DNA from: Hermatobates lingyangjiaoensis
Taxonomy: Eukaryota > Arthropoda > Insecta > Hemiptera > Hermatobatidae
DNA: 64,000 nucleotides
Direction of reading: 5' to 3'
Assembly (NCBI GenBank): GCA_026182355.1
Contig: JAPFBL010000118.1
Coordinates: forward strand, 988,501 to 1,052,500
Position numbers and translations under genes: made by a program
The notes under the pieces: generated by a model
Seen by the model: only the letters and a program-made list of their open reading frames with translations
What the model was told of the DNA's origin: nothing
The model's database searches: none
Part shown: positions 43,673 to 54,861 of the stretch, in pieces
Layout: each line of letters starts with the position of its first letter
How positions within the stretch are numbered: the first letter of the stretch is position 1

Positions 43673-43888
43673 TCAATGATGAAACCAGAATAAGAAAATG
43701 GGAAAACAAGACTAAGATCTTTCAAACGTAACAAGCGGTCTTCTTCAGAGTCAAAAACCCAACTGTTGGGTTTTTGAATCTGACGAAGACCGCTTGTTAC
43801 GGTTGAAAGATCTTAGTCTTGTTTTCCCGTTTTCTCATTGTGGTCTGATCATTGAATGTTATTTCACGTGTTTATGTGAAATCTTTTT
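43673..43888. mobile_element. PLE family A inverted dimer
   Basis: Left arm short (TCAATGATGAAACC), right arm long. Arms meet as CCCAAC/TGTTGGG. Right motif: CTGACGA, GAA, AGATCT, T, AGTC; core at left CTGAAGA. Confidence 0.9.
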
Positions 43889-44089
43889 ATATATATTATA
43901 TTTATTGGTATATGTGGGCAGGAAATCTTCTTTTAGACAATTGGAGTTGAAATAAGCAACAGCCTCTGCATTCACGTCTTTATTTCTGATTGCCTAGAAT
44001 TTCCTCGCTATAGTGAGTTGTTCTGAAGGTAATTTCCATAAATAACAAGCCAGAGACATGTAAGTAAAACTTATAGTGAAAACTAAAAT
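43889..44089. other. Unassigned sequence
   Basis: Nothing recognisable. Confidence 0.3.
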
Positions 44090-44440
44090 GAAACAACTAT
44101 ATTAAAAACACTAACACGCTAAAATTAACAATTAACAAGCTTTCGACCATACATTGGTCATCTTCAGGTTCACTAAGTAACTTAACTAAAATAACTTAAT
44201 ACACTAATCTTTAATAACTATATATAACAAGTACAATAAAAGTAAATTATTAAGCAAACAATAAGCCAAAGCGAAACCAAAATAAAAACCTAAAACCATT
44301 TTCTTTTTCGCTTTGGCTCATTGTACTTTTATTGCTTTACTTTTATTGTCATATCTAGTTATTAAAGATTAGTTTACTAACTTCTTATAGTTAAGCTAGT
44401 TAGTGAACCTCAAGATGACCAATGTATCGACTCTTGTTTT
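44090..44440. mobile_element. PLE family M inverted dimer
   Basis: Left arm (minus strand): AAC, CTGAAGA, GACCA/TGGTC stem II, GAA, AGCT, T, GTT. Right arm from 44311 ends in a decayed motif (CTCAAGATGACCAATGTATC). Arms share GCTTTGGCT and CATTGTACTTTTATT blocks around a 38-bp spacer. Confidence 0.82.
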
Positions 44441-44444
44441 TCAA

Positions 44445-44881
44445 AATAAATTATACCCTTTTTTTCATATTCCAACCAAATATACCAGTATAGCAATATT
44501 TATACCAACAAATTACACCAATTTTACTATAGTTTGTACCAACTATGTCATGTATGCTATTTTTTTGAGATTCCCACAAACTAAACAATTTATTCATATT
44601 CCGACCAACTATACAGTATTGTCCATATTTTTCATATTCCAATCAACTATACCTACTTTACCTATTTTACCATATTGCTATGGTAATATGGTATGCAATA
44701 TGGTAAGTATGCTATTTATACAATTTTTTTTCCTGTTCCAACCAACTATACCATGTTTGTCATATTCCGATCAACTATACCATTTTTTCCATATTCTAAC
44801 CAACTATACCAATATTACTTATTTTTCCATCGTATACTATACCAATGATATATTACTTATTTTTCCATCGTATACTATACC
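44445..44881 (+). repeat. Degenerate tandem repeat, AACTATACCA motif
   Basis: TTCCAACCAACTATACCA-type units of about 25-40 bp, ending in two 38-bp copies with TTTTTCCATCGTATACTATA. It continues after the family A insertion at 45091-45150, and weakly near 46130-46200. Confidence 0.78.
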
Positions 44882-45090
44882 AATGATCAAACCACAATAA
44901 GAAATGGGAAAACAAGACTAAGATCTTTCAACCGTAACAAGCGGTCTTCGTCAGAGTCAAAAACCCAACTTCAGTTGACTCTGACGAAGACCGCTTGTTA
45001 CGGTTGAAAGATCTTAGTCTTGTTTTCCCATTTCTTATTGTGGTTTGATCATTGATTGTTGTTTCACGTGTTTATGTGAAATCTTTTTAT
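44882..45090. mobile_element. PLE family A inverted dimer splitting a tandem repeat
   Basis: Left arm short, right arm long; both motifs intact. GTATACTATACC lies on both sides (44870-44881 and 45095-45106), a probable 12-bp target duplication, although the host repeat itself contains this word. Confidence 0.88.
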
Positions 45091-45899
45091 CGATGTATAC
45101 TATACCAAGTATACAATTTTTCATATTCCAGTCAACTATACCAAGTAAATGAAATTTTTCGAAACAAGCAGATGTAAAGATTTCTATTCTGTAAAAATAT
45201 TATAAACTGTTTTTATTTGGTAAGGTATGAAGAAATGAAGAATAAAAGGCAAAACTTGTCCTACAGATCTATTTTCATTTATTCTTAGCTAATTTACATT
45301 TTTAGTATAAATTCGTATTGAGATATCCTTATTTATTAATATATTTGTTTACTTATGTAATATAGCAAAAATGGCGCAAGGTTATAGATATTTGCATAAA
45401 GATGACCTTGAGGTAGCTATAAAAAAAAAAATTAAGCAATGAAGTTGGATTTAAGTTGGGTCCCTACCATGCATTAGACTAATTTCAGAAGCTGTTATTG
45501 TTTATAAAAAAAGGGTGTGTGTGTGTGTGTGTGTGTGGAGGGAAGTATTAGCATAAGTGTATGCAGGCATTGTGGGGTGGGGGTGAGTGCGTGGGAGGAG
45601 GGGGCTTAGCGAATAAGCCATGAAGGGCACAGTGAGTGCAAGCCGTCTGATTGACTGACTGATTTGTTTTTGAACAAGCGTGCACTGATCAAGTAGGCTA
45701 GATACAAGATAATAACTGCATACATTCAACACAATGTTGCTGAATACTTGTTTACTATAATACGATAAATGAAAGCGATCGATGAAAACACCGCTTATAA
45801 TTTATAAAATCAATTGACCCATGGAGAACATCGTAAGTTTTCGTTGTAAACAGAAGATAAAACAGACCATTAGATGACTAGGATTTGTTTCATGACTCC
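45091..45899. other. Rest of tandem repeat, then unassigned
   Basis: 45091-45150 continues the AACTATACCA repeat. (GT)n at 45515-45537. No gene. Confidence 0.4.
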
Positions 45900-45965
45900 T
45901 AATCTAGCCTTTTCTCCTGATGACGATCAATGTCGAATATTGCAGTGATATATATATAATTTTTT
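45900..45965 (+). mobile_element. Decayed PLE terminal piece (family R/T type)
   Basis: CTCCTGATGACGATC, TGTCGAATATTGCAGTGA; the GAAA has become GAAT. Confidence 0.5.
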
Positions 45966-46218
45966 CTCTGTATTTCTCTTTAACTGGTTCTACTCACAGC
46001 TTAATGAGTATAGATATATACATTTCAGAGTAACCCCTCTAATCTTGAGTACTAACATGAAGTCCTCTTTAGCTAAACCACACATTTCTGGACTCTGGTT
46101 TTTAAAAATCAACTATAACAATTTTTTCATAATCAAACGAAATAAACTAGTATAGCAATATTTACACCAACGAATTGCACCAATTTACCATATTTTGGTA
46201 AATAGACAAAAAGGTATG

Positions 46219-46362
46219 ACGTTAAGATCTTTCAACTGTAACAAGCGGTCTTCGTCAGAGTCAAAAACTCAAGTGTTTCAGTTGGGTTTTTAACTCTGAC
46301 GAAGACCGCTCGTTACGTTTGAAAGATCTTAGTCTTGTTTTCCTATTACATATTGTGGTTTG

Positions 46363-46364
<2 letters not shown>
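46219..46364. mobile_element. PLE family A inverted dimer, both ends short
   Basis: Left arm from GTTAAGATCTTTCAAC, right arm to GGTTTGAT then (TA)n. Right motif: CTGACGA, GAA, AGATCT, T, AGTC. Confidence 0.85.

Positions 46365-46400
<36 letters not shown>
46365..46400. repeat. (TA)n
   Basis: Between family A and Q pieces. Confidence 0.9.
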
Positions 46401-46404
<4 letters not shown>

Positions 46405-46680
46405 TTAATGCAGATAAAAAAACATAAAACAATTAAAAACACGCACTACAGTCTCTAATTCTCTGTTTGACCCGTCATCAAGAGAGATAAGAGAGGGAAA
46501 CCAAGCGCACTGGTATAAAGATGGTTGGAGATCTACAATGTTGCTTCATACGCGTCTGGTCACACAGAATAAGGTAGATAAGAATCAATTTAAAATTAAT
46601 TATAGAATAGAGAATATAAAAAATTATAAATAAATAAAAACAGAAGCATGAACATAGGAAGTGAAACTAAATAATTAATT
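46405..46680 (-). mobile_element. PLE family Q terminus and 3' region
   Basis: Minus strand: 3' region related to 41900-42060, then CTC, TTGATGA, GAGAATTAGAG and the Q tail. The stem II strand is mutated. Confidence 0.7.
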
Positions 46681-47067
46681 GAAGCACTATCTCCATAGAG
46701 TTTTACTAAGCTGAGCCTGGGTATGAATTGTCTTAGAACTTCCGTCCATCAGCGCAGCAGTCTTTCTATTGCCATCGTGTAATACATTCATGGACTCAGT
46801 TTTAGTGAATGTTTCCATGCAAAAATTCCTTAACAGATCCTAGATTCATTTTGAATGTTTCGTAAGAGGCAGAAACTATTGTTAAGAGGGATATAAAAAA
46901 ATTATTATTTGTCATTCATATCTATTATTTAAATTTATGATTTCAGTGTCTATTATTTTATCTTTTTCTTTCTCGTTTTATTCAATTTATTTATTTTATA
47001 TTGATGTTTGTTCTATTTATATTAATTTCTATTTTTAGTTGCTTTATTTTTTATACATTTCTCCTAT
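46681..47067. other. Unassigned sequence
   Basis: Nothing recognisable. Confidence 0.3.
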
Positions 47068-47135
47068 CTGTATGATATCACAAAGGTCGGCTTAGGTATA
47101 TTCTTTTACGGGACTGCCACTGCATCTAACTTAAA
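47068..47135 (+). mobile_element. SINE 3' end fragment
   Basis: TATGATATCACAAAGG, CGGCTTAGGTATATTC and GGGACTGCCACTGCATC match the last 70 bp of the SINE. Confidence 0.72.
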
Positions 47136-47929
47136 TACTATATAGTAAGTGATTGTCCGTCCTCTGAAAATAAAAGAAGAATAAATACTTGCGACTTGAA
47201 TTTTCAGTTGATCTGTACTCAAGAATGGTAAAAGCGAGAAAGGGCATGCACGAGGCGATGTAGTGCTTTCATTGTGATATTTATGTCTTCAGAGTTAAAG
47301 CTCTATGATGAGCGAGGGAGTTCAGTGTAGGATGAGTTATAATAAACGCTGATATAGATCAAACCAGGAATGATAAATAAATGAAAAGGGAACATTATGT
47401 ACAAGAAAAGTGTTGTCTATTCAAGGCAGATGAAATGTAAGGAAAGACAAAAGACCTTTTTTTTTTTAAAGACATTAAAGTGGGGGGTGGGGGTTGAGTA
47501 GGGGGTGGGGGAGAAAACGTGGTGGAATGCGCGGCGATGTCGGGGATTAGATGTCAGACGTCACGTCCTCCAGGGATGTCACGGGTAAATGGTTCAAAAC
47601 AAGCAACACGTTTGGATTAATGCATCAACCAGAGAGAAATGACACAATGTGACTAAGCAGTTTCTACAAGTGGTGGGATGAGGGAAGGGGAAAACAAACT
47701 GCTAACATTTACTCTTTCAAAATGTCATTTTACCCGTCTTGTGTCATTTTAAACAGCAGCCGGTGTAAGGAAAATCTGGAGTGATCTCCACTCAAGTCTT
47801 ACAATCTATCTGTCTCTTTTCTTCTTTTAACGTCTCACTCTCACCCACACATACATTATCCCTTTCCTTTTTCCATCTCATCCCCAACTCATTCCTACCT
47901 ATTAGAAATCATATCTTCTATTGATTCCT
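47136..47929. other. Unassigned sequence
   Basis: G-rich patch at 47480-47520; no gene. Confidence 0.35.
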
Positions 47930-48250
47930 CAGTATTTATTCTGACTACAGAAATACTCCGAAGATTTCTGAGTACTCAATATTTTGATAAACTATAGCAT
48001 TTTTTCCCGCTTGGCACCTCAGACTTCCAAACCAGTGTACTGTTTTCTTACTGATTGTAAGTATTCCTCCTATTAAATAGTACCATGATTTCTCATTAAG
48101 TCTACTAATTGTTTAGTTTTCTACAAAACTTCACAATACATCCCTGAATACTTTGTACTTATATCGTCTGCTAAGTACTCCTATCCTAAACTCACAATAG
48201 CTTCTAGTCATATGTATTATTTCATAAGACTACTCTTCATAATCGAGAAC
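47930..48250 (+). repeat. Diverged left part of the 150-bp satellite
   Basis: CTCACAATAGCTTCTAGTCA at 48190 and ATTCCTCAGTATTTATTCTG at 47925 match the unit at 50384-51300, at lower identity. Confidence 0.65.
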
Positions 48251-48265
48251 CAATTTAGTACTTTC

Positions 48266-48267
<2 letters not shown>

Positions 48268-48302
<35 letters not shown>

Positions 48303-48304
48303 AT
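48268..48304. repeat. (TA)n
   Basis: Dinucleotide run at the start of the PLE cluster. Confidence 0.9.
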
Positions 48305-48500
48305 ATATTGTAAAAGACGAGCCAATCCCTTGATTGACGAGCATCGTCATCAGGAGGTGTGAAGAGTGATATACTTACTCTTCACACCTCCTGATGACGA
48401 CGATGGTCGAAATATCGATGTGAGTTATGTCTGTGTCTTTCTGTGTGTTTCCTTCGTTTTGAATTTATTTTATTTAAAAAAGTCCGCTGGACAGTTTCTT
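48305..48500. mobile_element. PLE family R inverted dimer
   Basis: CACACCTCCTGATGACGA and its complement flank GATATACT. The right arm is intact: CTGATGA, GAC/GTC stem II, GAA, ATAT, C, GATGTGAG. Confidence 0.85.
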
Positions 48501-48503
48501 TTA

Positions 48504-48507
<4 letters not shown>

Positions 48508-48570
<63 letters not shown>
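48508..48570. repeat. (TA)n, about 30 units
   Basis: Longest pure (TA)n here along with 24335-24397. Confidence 0.95.
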
Positions 48571-48573
<3 letters not shown>

Positions 48574-48964
48574 CTGATAAAACGAAATACGATCCAAACT
48601 GGACACAATACGAGTTCGAGATTAACAAAGAGCAACACACAAAGTAGGGAAACACACTTACAGACTCAAATTTTCGGGTAATCCGTCTTCAGGAGAAAAG
48701 AGAATGGGAGACCAAGCACGTTGTAGGCGCAACGGCAAGTAACCAACCCGGCAACCGCCAGTGCTGTCAACCGTACCCGGTCTTAATATTTAAGACCGGG
48801 TACGGTTGACAGCACTGGCGGTTGCCGGGTTGGTTACTTGCCGTTGCGCCTACAACGTGCTTGGTCTCCCATTCTCTTTTCTCCTGAAGACGGATTACAC
48901 GAAAATTTGAGTCTGTAAGTGTGTTTCCCTACTTTGTGTGTTGCTCTTTGTTAATCTCGAACTC

Positions 48965-48967
<3 letters not shown>
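48571..48967. mobile_element. PLE family F inverted dimer
   Basis: Arms 48609-48786 and 48790-48967, near-perfect. Each starts at TTAAGACCGGG from the centre. Right arm: CTC, CTGAAGA, GG/CC stem II, GAA, AATT, T, GAG. The left side extends about 38 bp further. Confidence 0.9.
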
Positions 48968-49000
<33 letters not shown>

Positions 49001-49002
<2 letters not shown>

Positions 49003-49163
49003 TACACTTAATTAAACGAAACACGATCCAAACACGACACAATACGAGTTCAAAATTCAAGAAGAGTAACACACAGAGTAAGGAAACACTCTTACCCGAA
49101 AATTTGAGTCTGTAAGTGTGTTTCCTTACTCTGTGGTTGCTCTTCTTGAATTTTGAACTCGTA
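49001..49163. mobile_element. PLE family F mini-dimer
   Basis: Outward tails joined at ACACTCTTAC/CCGAAAATTTGAG; the right arm starts inside the motif. Tails share GAATTTTGAACTCGTA. Confidence 0.8.
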
Positions 49164-49169
49164 TATATA

Positions 49170-49858
49170 TATTCGGTGATGATATATATCGTTGACACAA
49201 TGAAAATAGCACATTAATTTACTATAAAACTTACTTCAATATTTCGACATCAGTCATCATCAGGAAGAAGTACGATGTACGTGCGTTGAGAAGCAGACTG
49301 CAACTGACCTCCAGAGAAACTCGTTGATACTACTGAGCCTACGTATCAACAATCACAAGGCATCCGTTAGTCAGTGCTGTGACTTACCTACATCCAGGCT
49401 AAGTACCATGACCTCTGTTTTAATGATTTCTTCCAGGTACAAACCCTTTAACACATCCCCCATGTCTAACACCCTTAGAGCTTCTGAAGAGGCATTTATA
49501 AACCTCCTTGGAACCCACTCTTCTCCTGATCTCAACCTCAACACTTAATTAATTTTTATTATTTATTATTATAATTGATATTAGATATTTCTTTTTTTTC
49601 TTATCTCTCTGTATCTTATATATTTTTTTTATTTTATTTTTTTTGTTTTTTATTTGTATACTTATCATTGTTTTCATTAATACTTTATCTTATATTATTT
49701 AACTTTTTTTTTTAAAATAAATATTGGAGGGATTTCTGTTTATCCTCTCCTCTGTCCGAGGGCAGCCCTCGAGTTGTTGAACAAGTCTCTCTGCAGGTCA
49801 GTTGCAGTTTGCATCTCAACGTACTTACATCGTACTTCTTCCTGATGACTACTTATGT

Positions 49859-49860
<2 letters not shown>
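49170..49860. mobile_element. PLE with unequal inverted ends (B-type nuclease)
   Basis: Left: minus-strand terminus with CTGATGA, GAC/GTC, GAA, ATAT, T. Right: plus-strand nuclease end, T-rich 3' region, then GTACTTCTTCCTGATGA and CTTATGTC, where (TA)n cuts off the rest of the motif. So it is an inverted dimer with a 120-bp left arm and a 520-bp right arm. Confidence 0.7.
49335..49551 (+). pseudogene. PLE nuclease C-terminal remnant (B type)
   Basis: After frameshifts the end reads LRASEEAFINLLGTHSSPDL, NLNT, stop, nearly the same as LRASEEAFIWLLGARNSPGL, NLIR at 58530-58600 on the minus strand. The glutamates in ASEEAF sit where the GIY-YIG metal ligand is expected. Confidence 0.62.
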
Positions 49861-49906
<46 letters not shown>

Positions 49907-49926
49907 GAGAGAGAGAGAGAGAGAGA
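49861..49926. repeat. (TA)n(GA)n
   Basis: Compound microsatellite. Confidence 0.93.
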
Positions 49927-50334
49927 TTTGAAACGGACAACTAATTCTATATTGAAGTTTACATCTGATAATTATATCTACTATTATTTCGTTAACTTTC
50001 ATTTTTTCATGTATTTTATATATATAATATGTAACATTTTATCGCCAGTTTGTTATTAAACAATAAATAAAATATTTGAAGTATTTACGTGTAAGTATTA
50101 AAATCAATTTAACGTAAGTAATAGTGAATTAATACTGTTTTATTTTTGTTTCAGGTAAGCAGATTCATGATTTAAAGATTCACTCAGGTACTATGCACTA
50201 ATTCACTGTTATGTTCTATCTTATGCTAATATTGTAGTTTATAAACCATAATTATAGTTTAAATTTAGTTGCAATAATGTTGTGCTTAAATTTGAAGGTC
50301 CATTCTGTAAATCAAGAGATTGTAGAGGGAAAAA
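49927..50334. other. Unassigned sequence
   Basis: Nothing recognisable. Confidence 0.35.
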
Positions 50335-51450
50335 ATGACTATTTCTCAGTATTTGCTCTCTACATTCGGCTATCAGTATTCGGCACTCCTATTCATTCTT
50401 ATGTACTCCTATAACTCCTGACTACTCACACCTATCATTCAGTGCTCCTCATCTCTCTTCTGACTCCCAATAGCTTCTAGTCATTTGTCATGATTCTGCC
50501 ACATTCCTCAGTGCTCGCTCTCTCTATCTTAAGCACTCCTATTCATTCTTATGTACTCCTATAACTCCTGACTACTCACACCTATCATTCAGTGCTCCTC
50601 ATCTCTCTTCTGACTCCCAATAGCTTCTAGTCATTTGTCATGATTCTGCCACATTCCTCAGTGCTCGCTCTCTCTATCTTAAGCACTCCTATTCATTCTT
50701 ATGCACTCCTATAACTCCTGACTACTCACACCTATCATTCAGTGCTCCTCATCTCTCTTCTGACTCCCAATAGCTTCTAGTCATTTGTCATGATTCTGCC
50801 ACATTCCTCAGTGCTCGCTCTCTCTATCTTAAGCACTCCTATTCATTCTTATGCACTCCTATAACTCCTGACTACTCACACCTATCATTCAGTGCTCCTC
50901 ATCTCTCTTCTGACTCCCAATAGCTTCTAGTCATTTGTCATGATTCTGCCACATTCCTCAGTGCTCGCTCTCTCTATCTTAAGCACTCCTATTCATTCTT
51001 ATGCACTCCTATGACTCCTGACTACTCACACCTATCATTCAGTGCTCCTCATCTCTCTTCTGACTCCCAATAGCTTCTAGTCATTTGTCATGACTCTGCC
51101 ACGTTCCTCAGTGCTCGCTCTGTCTATCTTAAGCACTCCTATTCATTCTTCTGTACTCCTATGACTCTTGTCTACTCATACCGACTCATCAGGACTCCTA
51201 ATCACTCTTCTGAACTTACAATGATTTCTGGTCATTTTTCTTAGTCACTTATTCCGCCACAATTCCTCAGTGTTTGCTCTCTTTATCTTTAGCACTCCTA
51301 TTCATTGTTCTGTACTCCTATGACTCCTGACTACTTCTACCGACTCATGAGGACTTCTATTCACTCTTCTGAACTCGATATAGCTTCTGGTCATTTGTCT
51401 CACTTCATGATTCTGTAACAATTCCTCAGTATTCCCCCTGTCTTATTACA
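50335..51450 (+). repeat. Satellite with 150-bp unit
   Basis: CACTCCTATTCATTCTTATG starts units at 50384, 50534, 50684, 50834, 50984 and 51134 (exact 150-bp steps), then a diverged one at 51293. The central five are almost identical. No coding frame conserved. Confidence 0.95.
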
Positions 51451-52079
51451 AGGCACACTTATTCCCTGCTGCGTGAATCCCCACTAAGAGATAATCAAGA
51501 GTCGTGTGTCCGAAGCTCCAGCTGACCACATCAACAGTTCGCTACAGTCTCACGAGCCGCTCCTCTTTGCAGACTGTTTTTTGCCACTGGCGCCAGTCCC
51601 GCTTTGGCTTCCCTCATTTGCATATCCTTTCATCTCGTCACTCTATTCAACCTAAATTCACCTTTTTTTTTTTTGTTCTATTTAACATTATTCATCATTT
51701 TTTTTCTCTAAGTACAGGTGACCTCGAGAAAGTGTTTAATAATTAAAAAAAAGACAATTTTCAAACAAGTACAATATTCTATTTTCTTAAAAAAGAAAAG
51801 TTAATCCTCTTTAATGTTCTGCTTCATATGCAATCTTCCCTTGTGACAGTAAAGTATTCTGTTAAGAGATCTTCAAGGCCAAACTATGCTAAATCAGTAC
51901 CTCTCGAATATTGCACTTTGGCATTACAAGTGTAGACTCTTACTAGCTGAAGTCGCCTTGTAACTTAATTAGTCTATGACTTATAAACCCTCATACATAT
52001 TACCTATTCTCTTATCTTTTACTATTCTGATGAAGTACATTTACTCATTATGACAACTTTTCCATGTGTTCTCTGCCTT
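51451..52079. other. Unassigned sequence
   Basis: Nothing recognisable. Confidence 0.35.
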
Positions 52080-52560
52080 TCTTATATTATGTTTGCTATT
52101 CGGCCCTCCAGATTCCAGTGGTTTGGTGGTATAAGTACTATAGTCTTGATGCGCGACGTAGTATCGTGCGGGCCCGCCTCCGCGTGGTCACCTCGGGCAC
52201 TTTGGACTAATCCAAAGTGCCTAAAGGGCAGCACCTTAAACTAGTCGGCCTGATTTGATTTTTGGTGGTTATATGGCCGAAAGGCTTAGGAACACTTATA
52301 AAGTCAAAACAGGTATAAGTATTATAGTGTCGTCTGTCCAGTTTTAGACCAAATCCCCCGGGATATAGGTAGTCTTAAAACCCATGACCCGTAGGTGTCG
52401 GTCACTCTGTCCAGTTTTAAACTTAATCTGGAGTAGAAAATAATACCAGAATAATTAACTCCAGTTAGGGAGGGGATGACCTGGTCACCAATGAAGAAAT
52501 GGTGTAAGACATCCATGAAGGAACGTTCATGGGGACCCTTCATGGCGTTCAGTGTTAATA
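52080..52560. other. GC-richer block of unknown origin
   Basis: Composition differs from the surroundings (CGTGCGGGCCCGCCTCCGCG at about 52165). Includes a short palindrome GGCACTTTGGACTAATCCAA...GTGCC and two related words CTGTCCAGTTTTAGACC and CTGTCCAGTTTTAAAC. Not recognised. Confidence 0.45.
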
Positions 52561-52574
52561 TACATGGTGTAAAC

Positions 52575-53274
52575 CGGGAGTTCTTTATCTTTGATTGCTT
52601 GTGGCCCCCTAAGAGCTATATTATCATTTATGGACCACTCCTCCTCTCCCCGGATACTAAAAAAACATATTAATGGCCCTGTAAAATTTTTACATAATTT
52701 TTTTTATTTAAATGGAAAAGTGTAACTATGAAATACTTTCAATACATTTATAACCAGATGTCCAAATACAAAAATCTTTCTAAAGCAATAATAAAATAAT
52801 CCTTTATTTATATTTTGTCATGTTTAATGAAATGAATTCTAAAGGATCAGTTTTAAATATAACAAAAAAAAAAATTAAGTCGTTAGTACTGCAATCCGTA
52901 ATTGTGTGGTATTTACTCATTCTGAGGTAAAATGGATAAACAAATGAATTCATTTGTGCGGAGACTTTTGTTTGTTTATCCATATTACCTCAGAATGCAA
53001 AAAAAAATTAATAGAAAATTCTACAAAATTGGAACATTATAACAAACTGAATAAAACATTGGGTCTTATGCTTTATAATATTTCAATGTTCTAAAGGTCA
53101 GCTCGCTATGTTTTCATGTATTTTTGGTTATGCTATCCTGATATACGCATATAAACTTAACATGGAGTGCGAACCGCCAATCATGGACCTTAAAATATAA
53201 TTTTCCTCATGAAGCCCCAGTAATCATGTATGGACCCCTGAGGGTCCATGTGAATCCCTTTGGGAACCACTGAA
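52575..53274. mobile_element. hAT-like relic
   Basis: Left: GTGGCCCCCTAAGAGC; right: TTTGGGAACCACTG, both typical of hAT MITE ends, with GGACCC-type words inside. The exact left end is unclear. A 94-bp palindrome (52905-52998, starting GTGTGGTATTTACTCATTCT) lies within. Confidence 0.45.
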
Positions 53275-53919
53275 TGGAATATCCATTGTAAATCTACCAT
53301 GGATATTCCATATGTAGCTATGAATATATTAAAAAAATGCTTTGAGTCAGTATCAGGGAGAATTTTAAACTGACACGTTACAAAAATAAACGTAGCAAAA
53401 GTTATTAATTTTTTTTTTTTTATATATGGTGAATGATTTTAGTCGAATAATGAAAAGTTAAGAAAGGCCGTTAAAGTGTTATAAGAGTATTCTTATGATG
53501 TTTAGCCATTTCTGTGAAGTCATTACAGCTGTATTAGGTATGTGGACAGTAGCAACAGCACAAGTTGTAAATATGCTGAAGTCATCGGATGAGGAGAAGG
53601 GCGGTGGGTGACTGGCGGAGATAATCATCCTGAGTCAGCAGTCTTACTTTGAGTCAGACTTCCAACAGGTCTCTCCATCAGGGTCAAGCACAATTTGACC
53701 ATTGATATCCTTGACCTCGTGTTGACTCTCATTAGTTAACTTCCTTAAAACTATTAAACAATTCTAAGAGGACATTCAGACAATTCACTTGTCTATTTGA
53801 AACCAAAAATAGATCATCTTACATCGCAAATTTTCCTCTAGAATTATTTTCTACTTTGGGGGGGGACTGACTAGGTCAGCCCTCCGGTGCTGATTCCTCG
53901 AGGATATATTGCATCATCT
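53275..53919. other. Unassigned sequence
   Basis: Nothing recognisable. Confidence 0.35.
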
Positions 53920-54010
53920 ATTGAGTCTATATTTGGAGTCCTAAATTTTGCCTAATTCAAGTGTTCTTAGAGTAGGGGATCTTTAACGAGTACCTGATAT
54001 CGTACAGGCT
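53920..54010 (-). mobile_element. SINE internal fragment
   Basis: AAATTTTGCCTAATTCAAGT and GATCTTTAACGAGTACC match the 3' half of the SINE on the minus strand. Confidence 0.75.
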
Positions 54011-54074
54011 AAGGTATTCTTTTGTTTAAGTATTCTTAAGTTTAAGTATTAAGTATTTATATAAGTCTTCTTTT

Positions 54075-54175
54075 GCAATAGTTAAATACCAAGTCCTGAA
54101 GATGCCTACTAATATAGACGAAACACGTTGGCTTATATGTGTTTTATTGTTTTACGCTAGACTAAACCTCTATAA
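54075..54175 (+). mobile_element. PLE family L terminal piece
   Basis: AAGTC, CTGAAGA, GCCTA/TAGAC stem II (one mismatch), GAA, ACACGT, T, GGCTT. Stem I pairs AAGUC with GGCUU. Confidence 0.68.
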
Positions 54176-54254
54176 AGAAAGAAAAATGTTGTTGAATATA
54201 TGTGGTCGAGATAAGAAAACATTGAACATTATATATATATATATATAATATTAT

Positions 54255-54540
54255 GAAGTTTAAACCACAATGAAAAAAGGAAAACAATAGACATAAATGT
54301 TCTGAGGCCTTTCAAATTATGTCATAAGAGAGTAAACAAGGTAACAAAACGGAGAAGCTAACGTAAAAGTAATGGAGAAGGAAGGTAACAAAACCTTCCT
54401 TCGACTTGTTACCTTCCTTCACCATTATTTTTATGTTAGCTTCTCAGTTTTTACTTTGTTTGCTCTTTGATGACATAATTTGAAAGACCTCAGAGTATTT
54501 ATTTATATTGTTTTCCTTTTTCCATTGTGGTTTAAACTTC
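54255..54540. mobile_element. PLE family G-related inverted dimer
   Basis: Symmetrical from GAAGTTTAAACCACAATG to its complement. Right: TTGATGA, GAAAGACCTC, CAGAG. The centre is a palindrome of GGAAGGTAACAA. Confidence 0.8.
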
Positions 54541-54544
54541 ATTG

Positions 54545-54830
54545 AATGCATCACGTGTTTATTTATTGTGATTTTACTGCATATAATATTGTATACTCAC
54601 TATAAAAACAGAATGACTATCCAAACTGGACACAATAGTAGAGAAAATAGAGCACTCTGTAAACGCAAAAGGGTTTACCTGTTGTTTACCTGCTGTTGTG
54701 ATTACAGCGTGCTAGGTCTGTAGATGAATTTTCGAAAAATTTGAGTTTTGTGTGTTTCTTTGCTCTAGGTGGTGTACTATTCTTCAATTTTGAACACACT
54801 TATATAAATATATGGATATATGTAAGTGAA
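54545..54830. mobile_element. Decayed PLE family F dimer
   Basis: CTATCCAAACTGGACACAAT at the left (family F tail complement) and TTTCGAAAAATTTGAG with a GTGTGTTTCTTTGCTC tail at the right. Confidence 0.6.
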
Positions 54831-54861
54831 AATAAACCTTAATATATACCCTATTATATAA

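Noticed and set aside
44403..44900. 165-codon frame, the longest single-strand frame outside PLEs
   Set aside because: It is built from the AACTATACCA tandem repeat and runs into a PLE arm; composition is repeat-driven.
48366..49198. Frames with long Ile-Tyr runs
   Set aside because: (TA)n translated; the flanking parts are PLE termini read in non-coding directions.
51504..51746. 80-codon frame after the satellite
   Set aside because: No recognisable domain and a long Phe run from poly(T); treated as chance.
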